NCBI RefSeq assembly: GCF_011174675.1
Contig: NZ_JAANIG010000012.1
Coordinates: 1 to 64,000, forward strand
Direction of reading: 5' to 3'
Length of the DNA: 64,000 nt
From: Perlabentimonas gracilis
GTDB lineage: Bacteria > Bacteroidota > Bacteroidia > Bacteroidales > Tenuifilaceae
The notes beneath the pieces are model-generated. The model searched no databases. It was not told where the DNA came from and saw nothing but the letters and a program-made list of their open reading frames with translations. Shown piece after piece: positions 46,918-54,336 of the stretch. Made by a program: the position numbers and the translations under genes. Position 1 is the stretch's first letter. Every line of letters begins with the position of its first letter.

Positions 46918-47507
46918 AGTTCAATTATTTTATGGCATTTGGCATTCCATTGGTCACTATGCGAGGTTGAAATAACGGTTAGCTCTTCCCTACCCCAAAT
47001 TAACTCCATAAGCACATCTGTTGATGTTTGATCGAGAGCCGATGTTGGCTCATCGAGAAGCAAAATTGGTCTATTCAAGCTTAAGATTAACGAGATCAAC
47101 AGGCGTTGCTTTTCCCCTCCGCTCAAATCGGCAAAGGGTTGATAAAGAGCTTCCTCCTCGAGTTTAAGCTGCTTGAGTATTGTCACTGCCGGTAAAATAT
47201 CTATTGAAAGTAAGTCGGCTAGCTCCTTACCATTGGTTGCCATAAGTTCTACTCCCTGAGGGAGGTAAGCAATTTTGCTGCGGATATCTTTGGCGGTTTG
47301 CCTATTGAATGGCTCACCATCAAATGAAACACTACCCATATTGGGAGGAACAATACCTGCTAAAATGCGCAAAAGGGTTGTTTTGCCCCTACCCGATACA
47401 CCCGTAATTGAAACCTTCTGCCCCTGCTCAATAGCAAAGTTAATATCGTTGAGAATAACCTTGCTACCAAAGGTTACTTGTATTCCGTTGGCCTCCACTT
47501 TGTGCAT
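46914..47507 (-). CDS. FetA-like ABC transporter ATP-binding protein
   Basis: A 197-residue short ABC ATPase, the partner of the overlapping UPF0014 permease. Walker A is GVSGRGKTTL, the Q-loop is in AYLPQGVEL, the signature is LSGGEKQRLLI and Walker B is ILLLDEPTSALD; the final H-loop appears in ISTSHSDQW. Its compact size is usual for FetA/YbbL. The upstream thioesterase gene ends 21 bp before it, so three genes may share a transcript. Confidence 0.92.
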   Translation of the reverse strand: MHKVEANGIQVTFGSKVILNDINFAIEQGQKVSITGVSGRGKTTLLRILAGIVPPNMGSVSFDGEPFNRQTAKDIRSKIAYLPQGVELMATNGKELADLLSIDILPAVTILKQLKLEEEALYQPFADLSGGEKQRLLISLILSLNRPILLLDEPTSALDQTSTDVLMELIWGREELTVISTSHSDQWNAKCHKIIEL

Positions 47508-47528
47508 AGCTGTGCAAAATCTGTTTAA

Positions 47529-47876
47529 TTACAACCTTACTGGGCGACCATCTTCGCTAACTGGCGCAAGGCAAAAAGAGCCGCTAATTACCTTCTCCTT
47601 CTCATCACCTTTAACTACAAAACCACTCACATCAACATCTACCTTAACCCTTCCTTTGGATACAATGGCCGCTGTGAACTCAACAACCTCGTTTTGGTGA
47701 ACCGGCTTTAAAAACTTTACAGAATCAACTTTAACTGTCACAAAATCTTTTTGATATGCCTGCGAAACGGCAATAAAAGCCAGCTCATCCATCCATTTAA
47801 GGGCTTGCCCCCCGAATAAAGTTTTATGGTGATTGGTATACTTTGGAAAGATAACACGCGTCATAGTAGCAGCCAT
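47529..47876 (-). CDS. Acyl-CoA thioesterase, hotdog (YciA/BFIT-like)
   Basis: A 115-residue hotdog thioesterase acting on acyl-CoA. Recognisable parts are RVIFPKYTNHHKTLFGGQALKWMDELAFIAV (catalytic Asp/Glu region), VTVKVDSVKFLKPVHQNEVV and DVDVSGFVVKGDEKEKVISGSF. I chose the ATG giving MAATMTRVIFP, since the 27 residues before it in the open frame pass through a terminator hairpin and are not family-like. It heads the possible unit thioesterase-FetA-FetB. Confidence 0.87.
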   Translation of the reverse strand: MAATMTRVIFPKYTNHHKTLFGGQALKWMDELAFIAVSQAYQKDFVTVKVDSVKFLKPVHQNEVVEFTAAIVSKGRVKVDVDVSGFVVKGDEKEKVISGSFCLAPVSEDGRPVRL

Positions 47877-47918
47877 AGCTTTTTGCGGCAAATTTAGGCT
47901 ATAAAATGGATTAATGAA

Positions 47919-47961
47919 AAGAATGCGCCATAAAGATATATCATCTTCACAGCGCATTCTT
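47919..47961 (-). terminator. Terminator of the GNAT-racemase unit
   Basis: AAGAATGCGC and GCGCATTCTT form a 10-bp perfect stem around a 23-nt loop that itself holds GATATATC. On the minus strand it is followed by TTTTCATT. It lies 19 bp after the racemase stop codon. Confidence 0.7.
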
Positions 47962-47980
47962 AAAAGTTTTTCTGATACTT

Positions 47981-49066
47981 CTAAAGTATTGTCTTGTCGA
48001 TAAACTTTGAGTTCATAAGCCTGGCTACCGCCATATACGATGGAGAAAACCTAACCTTATCGCCCACCTTGTACCTACACTTTTTATTCTTATCCACAGG
48101 GCCAAGGTCGTATACGCTCATATCGGAGGTAGTGCCCGCGAAGCGAATCTCAGGATCCTTTGGGGTTAATTCGTCCACATCCACGTCGAGGATACCAAAG
48201 TCCAGAATTGCGCGATAGCTATGATCCCAGTCAAAATCTTCGGAGGTGTGGCCAATGTTGCCCTCGGTTAGAATACCATCGGGGCTGGTCTCCTTAAGCT
48301 CCAACTCGATAACGTTCCCCAGATACTCAAAAGCATCGGTGGAGAGGTCGAGAAATTGAGTACCATCGAACGGAGATGTGCCCAGGAATGGTGTTTCGCC
48401 AATGCGCAAATGGTTAACATTTTTTGGCATTGCCGATTTACCCACCAATGGCAGGGTAATGGAGCTACCACCAGAGATAAGGGGCAGGTTGGTATTAAAC
48501 TTAGCATCAATTAGCTGCTTGTAAAGCGACATCTGCAGCAGCTTATCGTATGTAGGCTGAATGCCATACATACAGCCAAGGTTGGTGCCAATACCCTCAA
48601 TATCGATATTCTTGAGTTCAAAAACTCGTTTGTAAAAATCGATTACCTTTTCGCGTAGGATACCCTCGCGCAGCTCACCCAGCTCAATCATGATGATAAC
48701 TCGGTGGCGTTTACCCTGACGGCCTGCCTCGGCATTTAGCGCCTCAATAGTTCGATACGATGAGTTAAGCGAAATGTCGGCATAGCTAACAATGGCCTCA
48801 ATGGTATCCATTGCAGGAGGCTTAACGTACATGGTAACAATCTCGGGGTTAATCTCCTTGATAATTTGAAGCCCCGAAATTCGAGAATCGCCAACGCTAT
48901 GCAGATTTTTCACAATGGGGTGAAAAAGTAGCTTCTCGAGAAACTCACGATGCCCTGAGAGCACCTTTACCACCAAGCTCCACGTTACGTTATGCTTGTC
49001 GAGAAACTTATTTAGCTTCTCAACATTTTGAATAATATCATCTGACTTAACAACCAGTTCTGCCAT
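47981..49066 (-). CDS. Alanine/ornithine racemase-family PLP enzyme
   Basis: A 361-residue fold-type III PLP enzyme. The Schiff-base lysine is Lys34 in WSLVVKVLSGH, replacing the KANAYGHG of true alanine racemases, so it belongs to the ornithine-racemase-like group rather than cell-wall Alr. Other family parts are LHSVGDSRISGLQII, LGCMYGIQPTYDK and LPLISGGSSITLPL; the C-terminal beta domain ends with YKVGDKVRFSPSYMAVARLM. Substrate is not determined. It starts 3 bp after the GNAT acetyltransferase gene, so the two form a tight pair, perhaps acting on the same amino acid. Confidence 0.86.
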   Translation of the reverse strand: MAELVVKSDDIIQNVEKLNKFLDKHNVTWSLVVKVLSGHREFLEKLLFHPIVKNLHSVGDSRISGLQIIKEINPEIVTMYVKPPAMDTIEAIVSYADISLNSSYRTIEALNAEAGRQGKRHRVIIMIELGELREGILREKVIDFYKRVFELKNIDIEGIGTNLGCMYGIQPTYDKLLQMSLYKQLIDAKFNTNLPLISGGSSITLPLVGKSAMPKNVNHLRIGETPFLGTSPFDGTQFLDLSTDAFEYLGNVIELELKETSPDGILTEGNIGHTSEDFDWDHSYRAILDFGILDVDVDELTPKDPEIRFAGTTSDMSVYDLGPVDKNKKCRYKVGDKVRFSPSYMAVARLMNSKFIDKTIL

Positions 49067-49069
49067 GGT

Positions 49070-49516
49070 TTACTTCTTTTTAACGTAACGCATCTCGGCG
49101 TACTTTGTGGTGAAACCAATGCGCTCGTAAAGTCTCTTGGCAGGATTATCGTACTCCACGTGTAGTTTCACATCACCTTCGGCACGATTAATAGCCTCCT
49201 CCATCAGCTGTTTGCCAATGCCTTTTCCTCTAAGGCTAGCGTCAACAGCAATGTAAACCAAAATGTTTTCGGGAATAAAACCTTGCATACCCGTTTTATT
49301 CATTACAACAATGCCCACCAATTGGCCATCGTAGTGTCCAGTAAGAACAAAGCCTCCCTTGCCGCTATCCTTTGCAAAGGCATAGTCGAGGCATTTGCCT
49401 ATTGACACCTTATCGTCGCGAAAGCGATCGAGGTGTGTATGTAAAAAGTTAATAATCTCGTCTCTGGAAGTTTCTTTAAGGTCGTTCTCGTTGTTAATCT
49501 GCTTTACTTGTAGCAT
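49070..49516 (-). CDS. GNAT-family N-acetyltransferase
   Basis: A 148-residue acetyl-CoA-dependent acetyltransferase. The acetyl-CoA pyrophosphate loop is seen in VDASLRGKGIGKQLMEEAI, preceded by the strand ILVYIAV and followed by VKLHVEYDNPAKRLYERIGF, the typical C-terminal half. Substrate is unknown; its near-contiguity with a PLP racemase gene (3 bp) suggests an amino-acid substrate or product. First gene of a two-gene unit. Confidence 0.88.
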   Translation of the reverse strand: MLQVKQINNENDLKETSRDEIINFLHTHLDRFRDDKVSIGKCLDYAFAKDSGKGGFVLTGHYDGQLVGIVVMNKTGMQGFIPENILVYIAVDASLRGKGIGKQLMEEAINRAEGDVKLHVEYDNPAKRLYERIGFTTKYAEMRYVKKK

Positions 49517-49789
49517 AATTTAAGTTTTGGTTAAACAATAACTGCTTTTTTGATAGTATAGAAAACTATTAAAGGTAAAATGTTAAGCAGCGGAGATATG
49601 TATTTATGCAAATATAGTAATTTTTGGTGAAGAATCAAAGGTGTTAGCTACTAGGTCAATACGATTAACCAGCAGCATCTCATTCTTAGGTAAAGAGTTT
49701 AAGCCGATTAGCCAGCCAGAATTTTAGGCCAAAAAAGTTGAGTTTTCATTACTTTTGATGAGCTGAAAAGAACCAAACACCCATTGACG

Positions 49790-50260
49790 ATGAAGGCTGC
49801 TTCAATTCATAATATTAAGACAGAGCTAAAGGTTTTACCACAGCCAGTGCTTGTTGATATTTGCATTAGGCTGGCAAAATACAAGCTTGAGAACAAGGAA
49901 TTGCTATCGTACCTTTTGTTTGAGGCGCAGGATGAGCAAGCCTATATTGCCCAGGCCAAAGCCCTTTTGGAGGAAGATTTCAAATCGCTTAACAAAAGCC
50001 GACAGTTCCTTGCTAAGAAGACGATTCGCAAGGCTCTGCGCACAACCACTAAGCACATTAAATACTCGAGCAGTAAGCAAACCGAGCTGGAGTTGCTTAT
50101 CCATTTCTGTAAGCAATTACGCAAAACGGGGCTTGCGTTACGAGCCAATACGGTGATTGGAAATATTTACCTAAAGCAGTATTTGAAAATTAAAAAAACG
50201 CTTGAGAGCCTACATGAAGATTTGCAATACGATTACAAAGAGGATGTTAGGCTGCTATAA
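49790..50260 (+). CDS. Small helical protein, unknown function
   Basis: A 156-residue protein of unrecognised function that looks entirely alpha-helical and basic (LPQPVLVDICIRLAKYKLENKELLSYLLFEA; RQFLAKKTIRKALRTTTKHIKYSSSKQTEL). There is no signal peptide, membrane helix or known motif. I chose the ATG giving MKAASIHNIK over a TTG two codons earlier. A TACTTTTG element (49750-49757) upstream fits the minus-7 consensus TAnnTTTG, but a correctly spaced TTTG is lacking. It is convergent with the VF530-family gene (14-bp gap). Confidence 0.72.
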   Translation: MKAASIHNIKTELKVLPQPVLVDICIRLAKYKLENKELLSYLLFEAQDEQAYIAQAKALLEEDFKSLNKSRQFLAKKTIRKALRTTTKHIKYSSSKQTELELLIHFCKQLRKTGLALRANTVIGNIYLKQYLKIKKTLESLHEDLQYDYKEDVRLL

Positions 50261-50274
50261 AAATAGCAAAGAAG

Positions 50275-50511
50275 TTATACCTCCCTTTTACTTTTCCTAA
50301 GCATATATAAGTATAGGCTCTCCACTTTTTCGCGTGCCCAAGGAGTTTTCCTAAGAAATTTTAGGCTTGATTTTATAGACGGATTTGATTTAAAACAATT
50401 AAGATTGATTTTGCCATAAAGTTCTTCCCATCCATAGTAGTTAACTAGTTGGGCTAAAATTGACTCTAAGGTGAGCCCATGTAGCGGATTGTTCTTTTGA
50501 CTTTCAGCCAT
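50275..50511 (-). CDS. VF530-family (DUF2132) small DNA-binding-like protein
   Basis: A 78-residue protein of the VF530 family, recognised by [54 protein letters not shown]. The Vibrio fischeri member was solved as a small helical fold and described as possibly DNA-binding; its function is not established. I chose the ATG giving [10 protein letters not shown]; the longer frame would overlap the helicase gene and is not conserved. It lies 16 bp after the helicase stop in transcriptional order, so they are probably co-transcribed. Confidence 0.88.
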   Translation of the reverse strand: MAESQKNNPLHGLTLESILAQLVNYYGWEELYGKINLNCFKSNPSIKSSLKFLRKTPWAREKVESLYLYMLRKSKREV

Positions 50512-50527
50512 TCTAATATTTAAGAAG

Positions 50528-51877
50528 TTAAAACCTTGTTTTCTTGGGTTTGTTTGGATTTTTTGCTTTTTGGAGTTTCTCGTACTTCTCCTTCCTATTT
50601 TTGGGCCCACCAAGGTTTACCTTTTTGTTCTTGTCCTTCTTCTCATGCTTATGTGCTTTGGGTTTGGGCGCTTTTCGGGTGATTTTTGAGAGATAATCCT
50701 TATCGCCTAAGTTTACTGGTTTTTCCTCGTCAATAAGCACGTTCGATATTTCCAGATTACTGGGAAGCGGCAGTATTTCGATATGCTTTCCCATAAGCTG
50801 CTCAACTCCAAATTGGTACTCCTGCTCCCACTCGGCAATAAACGAAATGGCCTCGCCATCCTTATTGGCCCTTCCGGTTCGTCCAATGCGATGCAGGTAA
50901 TCGCCCGAAGCTTCTGGCATATCGAAGTTTACCACGTGGGTCACATCGGTGATGTCCATACCTCGAGCTACAATATCGGTTGCAATGAGGATACGGTGAG
51001 TTCCATCTTCGAACTGCCTTAAGGCTGTAAGCCTTGTGTTATGCGCTTTATTGGAGTGTATTACGCTAATCTGCTCGGGGAACTTCTCTCCCACCTTCTC
51101 AAACAGCCTATCGGCAGTTTTCTTCGATTTAACAAAAACCATCACCTTGCTTAAGTCGGTATTCTCATTGAGCAGCAGCTCAAGCAAGTTGGCCTTGGTA
51201 TTAAAGTTGGGAACAAGATACCCGGTTTGCTTTATCCTTTCAATTGGTGTTCCGTGGGGATTTACTACAATTCGTTGTGGTTCAATAAGGCTATTGGAAA
51301 TAAACTCATCAACCTCGGGGGTAATGGTTGCCGAGAACATTAGCGTTTGCCTTTTCTCGGGTAGTAGCTCGATCACATTGGCCAGCTGCGGACGCAACCC
51401 AAGGCTAAGCATTTCATCAACCTCATCTATTACTAGTTTTTTTATTGATTTTAAGCGCAGTACGCCCGTAAAGGTTAAATCGATTAGCCGACCAGGCGTG
51501 GCCACCAGAATATCGAGGCCATCGTAAACCAGCTGCTTTTGGGTATTTATATTGGTATCGCCGTACACACCAGCCGAACGTATATCGTAGTACTTGGTTA
51601 GCTTCTTAATCTCCTCCACTATTTGTACTACCAGTACCCTTGTGGGGGCGAGAATAAGCACGCGGGGCTCACGTTGCTTGGAATATGTTAGGGTATTAAG
51701 CAATGGCAATAGGTAGGCAAATGTTTTTCCTGTTCCGGTTTGGGCGATGCCAATGGCATTTTTACCCGACATAATCACGGGAAATGCCTTGTCCTGTATT
51801 GGTGTAGGATTGATAAACTCCAAATCGGCTAGCGCCTGCAGGAATGGTTTTTTGATATTTAGCTCTTCGAAGGTCAC
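50528..51877 (-). CDS. DEAD-box RNA helicase with DEVD motif II
   Basis: A 449-residue RNA helicase of the DEAD-box family. The Q motif (NPTPIQ), motif I (AQTGTGKT), Ia (APTRVLVVQ), III (SATI), V ([11 protein letters not shown]) and VI (HRIGRTGRA) are all present. Motif II reads DEVD instead of DEAD. The tail is strongly basic ([18 protein letters not shown]...), as in RhlE-type enzymes that bind structured RNA. The start codon is GTG. Directly upstream lies the tandem-repeat stretch, then a second DEAD-box gene on the same strand. Confidence 0.93.
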   Translation of the reverse strand: MTFEELNIKKPFLQALADLEFINPTPIQDKAFPVIMSGKNAIGIAQTGTGKTFAYLLPLLNTLTYSKQREPRVLILAPTRVLVVQIVEEIKKLTKYYDIRSAGVYGDTNINTQKQLVYDGLDILVATPGRLIDLTFTGVLRLKSIKKLVIDEVDEMLSLGLRPQLANVIELLPEKRQTLMFSATITPEVDEFISNSLIEPQRIVVNPHGTPIERIKQTGYLVPNFNTKANLLELLLNENTDLSKVMVFVKSKKTADRLFEKVGEKFPEQISVIHSNKAHNTRLTALRQFEDGTHRILIATDIVARGMDITDVTHVVNFDMPEASGDYLHRIGRTGRANKDGEAISFIAEWEQEYQFGVEQLMGKHIEILPLPSNLEISNVLIDEEKPVNLGDKDYLSKITRKAPKPKAHKHEKKDKNKKVNLGGPKNRKEKYEKLQKAKNPNKPKKTRF

Positions 51878-51889
51878 GGTTTGTCAGTT

Positions 51890-52005
51890 TTCAGTAATCG
51901 GTAATCAGTATTCGGTAATCAGTAATCGGTAATCGGTAATCAGTAATCGGTAATCAGTAATCGGTAATCGGTAATTGGTAATTGGTAATTAGTCATCGGT
52001 TGGTA
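51890..52005. repeat. Degenerate tandem repeat of CGGTAATCAGTAAT type
   Basis: About 100 bp made of 7-bp units GTAATCR, mostly arranged as 14-bp CGGTAATCAGTAAT, decaying towards GTAATTG at the distal end. It lies right upstream of the first helicase gene and must be part of its leader or promoter region. No gene is present. Confidence 0.85.
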
Positions 52006-52057
52006 GTTGAAAAGTCGAAAGTCGAAAGTCAATAGGAAAGTTGAGAACTCTAACTCT

Positions 52058-52183
52058 ATGAACTTTATGAACTTTATGAACTCTATGAACTTTATGAACT
52101 CTATGAACTTTATGAACTCTATGAACTTTATGAACTCTATGAACTTTATGAACTCTATGAACTCTAGTCACTCTATGAACTTT
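52058..52183. repeat. Fourteen tandem 9-bp units ATGAACTYT
   Basis: Fourteen consecutive 9-bp units, mostly alternating ATGAACTCT and ATGAACTTT (18-bp higher period), with one divergent unit AGTCACTCT. Because 9 is a multiple of 3, open frames encoding NFMNSM-like or VHRVHK-like peptides appear on both strands; they are by-products of the repeat. The array ends 5 bp before the stop codon of the downstream helicase gene. A single inverted remnant of the unit occurs near 56590. Confidence 0.92.
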
Positions 52184-52187
52184 ACTC

Positions 52188-53441
52188 CTACCTCTTTTTC
52201 TTCTTTTTAATGTTCTTTTTCAGCTTCTTGTTTGCCTCAAACTCCTCCTGATCCTTAATAAGCGATTGCCAATCGTGTGATGATTCTTCGGAGAAATCGA
52301 TGGTTGCCTGATACTCGCTATTGCTAATGCCGAGAACCGAGATGGGGTTATGCAAATACTTCTCTATCTCTTTTAGAATAGGTAGCTCCTCGGTGCTACA
52401 GAACGAAAGGGCTTTTCCCCGCTGTGTTCCGCGACCAGTTCGGCCTACTCTATGCACATAATTTTCGGCTACCTCGGGCAAATCGTAGTTTATAACAAAC
52501 TCTACGTTGGGAATATCTATACCTCTAGCGCTCACATCGGTGGCAATTAAAACCCTGTTCTTTCCGCTTTTGAAGTTATCCATCACCTCGGTTCGCTCAC
52601 CTTGATCTTTGCTGCTGTGGATGGTTTGACTTGCTATTCCAACCCGTTCCAACGCCTTAAGCACTCGCTCGGCGCGAACCTTGGTACGAACAAAGACCAA
52701 AATCTTGCTCTCAGGATTTTCGTTGATAAAGTGCTCAAGGAAGAAACGCTTGTCGTCCATCTCGATAAAGGCAACGGAATGGTCGATATTCTTCGACACG
52801 GGATCCTTGGGCGATATATGAATCCGAACCGCGTGTTGCACTAAGCCGTAGGCTAAATCCTTAATTCTATCGTTGATAGTTGCCGAGAAGAATAGCGTTT
52901 GCCTATACCGTGGAATACGGCGAATAAGCTGCTCCATATCGTTAATAAAGCCCAGCTCCAGCATATGGTCGGCCTCATCAATAATAAGTATCTCAACTGC
53001 TTTAAACGACAGGAAACCCTGACTGGCCAAATCGAACATACGACCTGGAGTGGCAACCAGCACATCTACCCCACTCTTTAGAACACCTATTTGCGGATCC
53101 TGCTTTACGCCACCGTACACGCCTATAATATTTAGACCTAGCCCCTTGTTTAGCGCTCTATACACATCGGCCACCTGAATTGCCAGCTCGTGCGTTGGAA
53201 CCATCACCAGACAGCGGGTTTCGTATTCACCAATACGGACTGGTTTTGAGCATAGCATCTGAATTGTGGGGATGGCAAAAGCTGCGGTTTTACCCGTACC
53301 GGTTTGAGCAATGGCCAGCACATCCTCGCCCTTTAGCGTGGGTGGAATGGCTTTGAACTGAATATCGGTAGGTCTTTTAAAACCAAGGTCGGCAAGGTTC
53401 TGCTTTAGTGCGGGTACAAAATTGTACTGTTCAAACTTCAT
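52188..53441 (-). CDS. DEAD-box RNA helicase
   Basis: A 417-residue RNA helicase with canonical motifs: Q motif (RPTDIQ), I (AQTGTGKT), II (DEAD in IIDEADHM), III (SATIN), V (ATDVSARGIDI) and VI (HRVGRTGRG), and a short basic tail (KKLKKNIKKKKKR). It probably unwinds rRNA or mRNA. It is transcribed on the minus strand ahead of the second helicase gene but separated from it by 310 bp of tandem repeats, so joint transcription is uncertain. The two helicases differ along their length and are not a recent duplication. Confidence 0.94.
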   Translation of the reverse strand: MKFEQYNFVPALKQNLADLGFKRPTDIQFKAIPPTLKGEDVLAIAQTGTGKTAAFAIPTIQMLCSKPVRIGEYETRCLVMVPTHELAIQVADVYRALNKGLGLNIIGVYGGVKQDPQIGVLKSGVDVLVATPGRMFDLASQGFLSFKAVEILIIDEADHMLELGFINDMEQLIRRIPRYRQTLFFSATINDRIKDLAYGLVQHAVRIHISPKDPVSKNIDHSVAFIEMDDKRFFLEHFINENPESKILVFVRTKVRAERVLKALERVGIASQTIHSSKDQGERTEVMDNFKSGKNRVLIATDVSARGIDIPNVEFVINYDLPEVAENYVHRVGRTGRGTQRGKALSFCSTEELPILKEIEKYLHNPISVLGISNSEYQATIDFSEESSHDWQSLIKDQEEFEANKKLKKNIKKKKKR

Positions 53442-53509
53442 ATAAATATTGAATTGGGGAATTGGTAAAAATGCTTAACCCTTACTTCCCCCAGTTGTGT
53501 TATTACTTT

Positions 53510-53956
53510 TTACTTTGTTCTTCTAACAAGCCTTTCAAAAAGATCATCGGTTGTGATAAATTTATTCCACCCTTTTTTACTTAACCCTTTTTGCAATTCC
53601 TTATCTCCACTCCATAACCTCCCCTTGATGTGTTCGGTTAACGCGACGAATTCAGTATCATCAATATCCACATCTTTTGTCAGCGATTCAGCAGTTTCAT
53701 ATGACTCTTTTGGGATAAGTTTAAGGTTTATAAACCTAATTTTGTTGGTTATTAGAGTAATAATTCGGTCTAGTTCGTTATCTGAATAGTTGGAGATATC
53801 CTTAATCTTCGTCTTGTGATTTTGTATTTCAATAGAGAGCTGTTCTGTTGAGTAGAAATTTAGCCTACTTTTTGGTTGAAGAAGTATTCTGGCAATTTTG
53901 CTGTTAGTGTTAAGAATTGCGCTAAAAGCAATATTTGTGTCAACAACTATTCTCAT
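53510..53956 (-). CDS. PIN-domain toxin-like nuclease
   Basis: A 148-residue PIN-domain ribonuclease, likely the toxin of a type II toxin-antitoxin pair. The first acidic residue is Asp6 in RIVVDTNIAFSAIL. The central acidic cluster appears in KDVDIDDTEFVALT and the last in WSGDKEL, giving the metal site. It overlaps the end of the upstream small gene by 1 bp, the usual layout of antitoxin first, toxin second. Target RNA is unknown. Confidence 0.85.
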   Translation of the reverse strand: MRIVVDTNIAFSAILNTNSKIARILLQPKSRLNFYSTEQLSIEIQNHKTKIKDISNYSDNELDRIITLITNKIRFINLKLIPKESYETAESLTKDVDIDDTEFVALTEHIKGRLWSGDKELQKGLSKKGWNKFITTDDLFERLVRRTK

Positions 53957-54156
53957 CAGTCAAGTTGCTCCTTAGTTTTGTCCCAACGCCCCTTTTTAAT
54001 CGTTTTAACTAAATCATCAACCTCTCTTTGTGATGTTTTTGAATTCTTTGTTAACTCTTTATATTCAAACAAATCGGTTAGATCTTGTAGGTCATCCAAA
54101 TTCATACTTTTCGGAAACCTAAAGATTATCTCGTTGGGTGTTCGTTCAATAATCAT
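53956..54156 (-). CDS. Putative antitoxin of the PIN pair
   Basis: A 66-residue protein encoded directly before the PIN toxin with a 1-bp overlap. It starts MIIERTPNEIIFRFPKSMN and ends in a charged, probably helical segment (REVDDLVKTIKKGRWDKTKEQL). No standard DNA-binding motif is evident, so the assignment as antitoxin is from position and size. Similar small proteins commonly precede PIN toxins in Bacteroidota. Confidence 0.7.
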   Translation of the reverse strand: MIIERTPNEIIFRFPKSMNLDDLQDLTDLFEYKELTKNSKTSQREVDDLVKTIKKGRWDKTKEQLD

Positions 54157-54282
54157 AGTCTTTTTCTTTGAATGTACGAATTTTGCAACAAATAGGTTTT
54201 ATCAACCAAAAATCGAATTTCTGCTTTTCACTGCAAAGATAGTAAAATGTTTTATCTCTATGGTAATTCGCTGAAACGCAAA

Positions 54283-54315
54283 AGTCCGGGTGCGACTGAT
54301 AGCCGAACCCGGACT
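54283..54315 (-). terminator. Terminator of the M3 oligopeptidase gene
   Basis: AGTCCGGGT and ACCCGGACT form a 9-bp stem, followed on the minus strand by TTTTGCG; it lies 21 bp after the peptidase stop codon. Confidence 0.65.
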
Positions 54316-54336
54316 CCTACAATAATTGTATGTTTC

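Noticed and set aside
50512-50613. N-terminal extension of the VF530-family protein overlapping the helicase gene
   Set aside because: The basic extension is the helicase tail read in another frame; the conserved domain begins after the ATG at 50511.
52058-52183. CRISPR-like periodicity
   Set aside because: The units are contiguous 9-mers without unique spacers, and no cas gene is present in the window.
51989-52210. Open frames on both strands encoding VHRVHK- and NFMNSM-type repeat peptides
   Set aside because: They are direct translations of the 9-bp tandem repeat; no start signals, no sequence complexity and both strands are equally open.
50528-53441. The two DEAD-box helicases as a recent tandem duplication
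   Set aside because: They differ in motif II, in length and in C-terminal tails, and share only the common family motifs.
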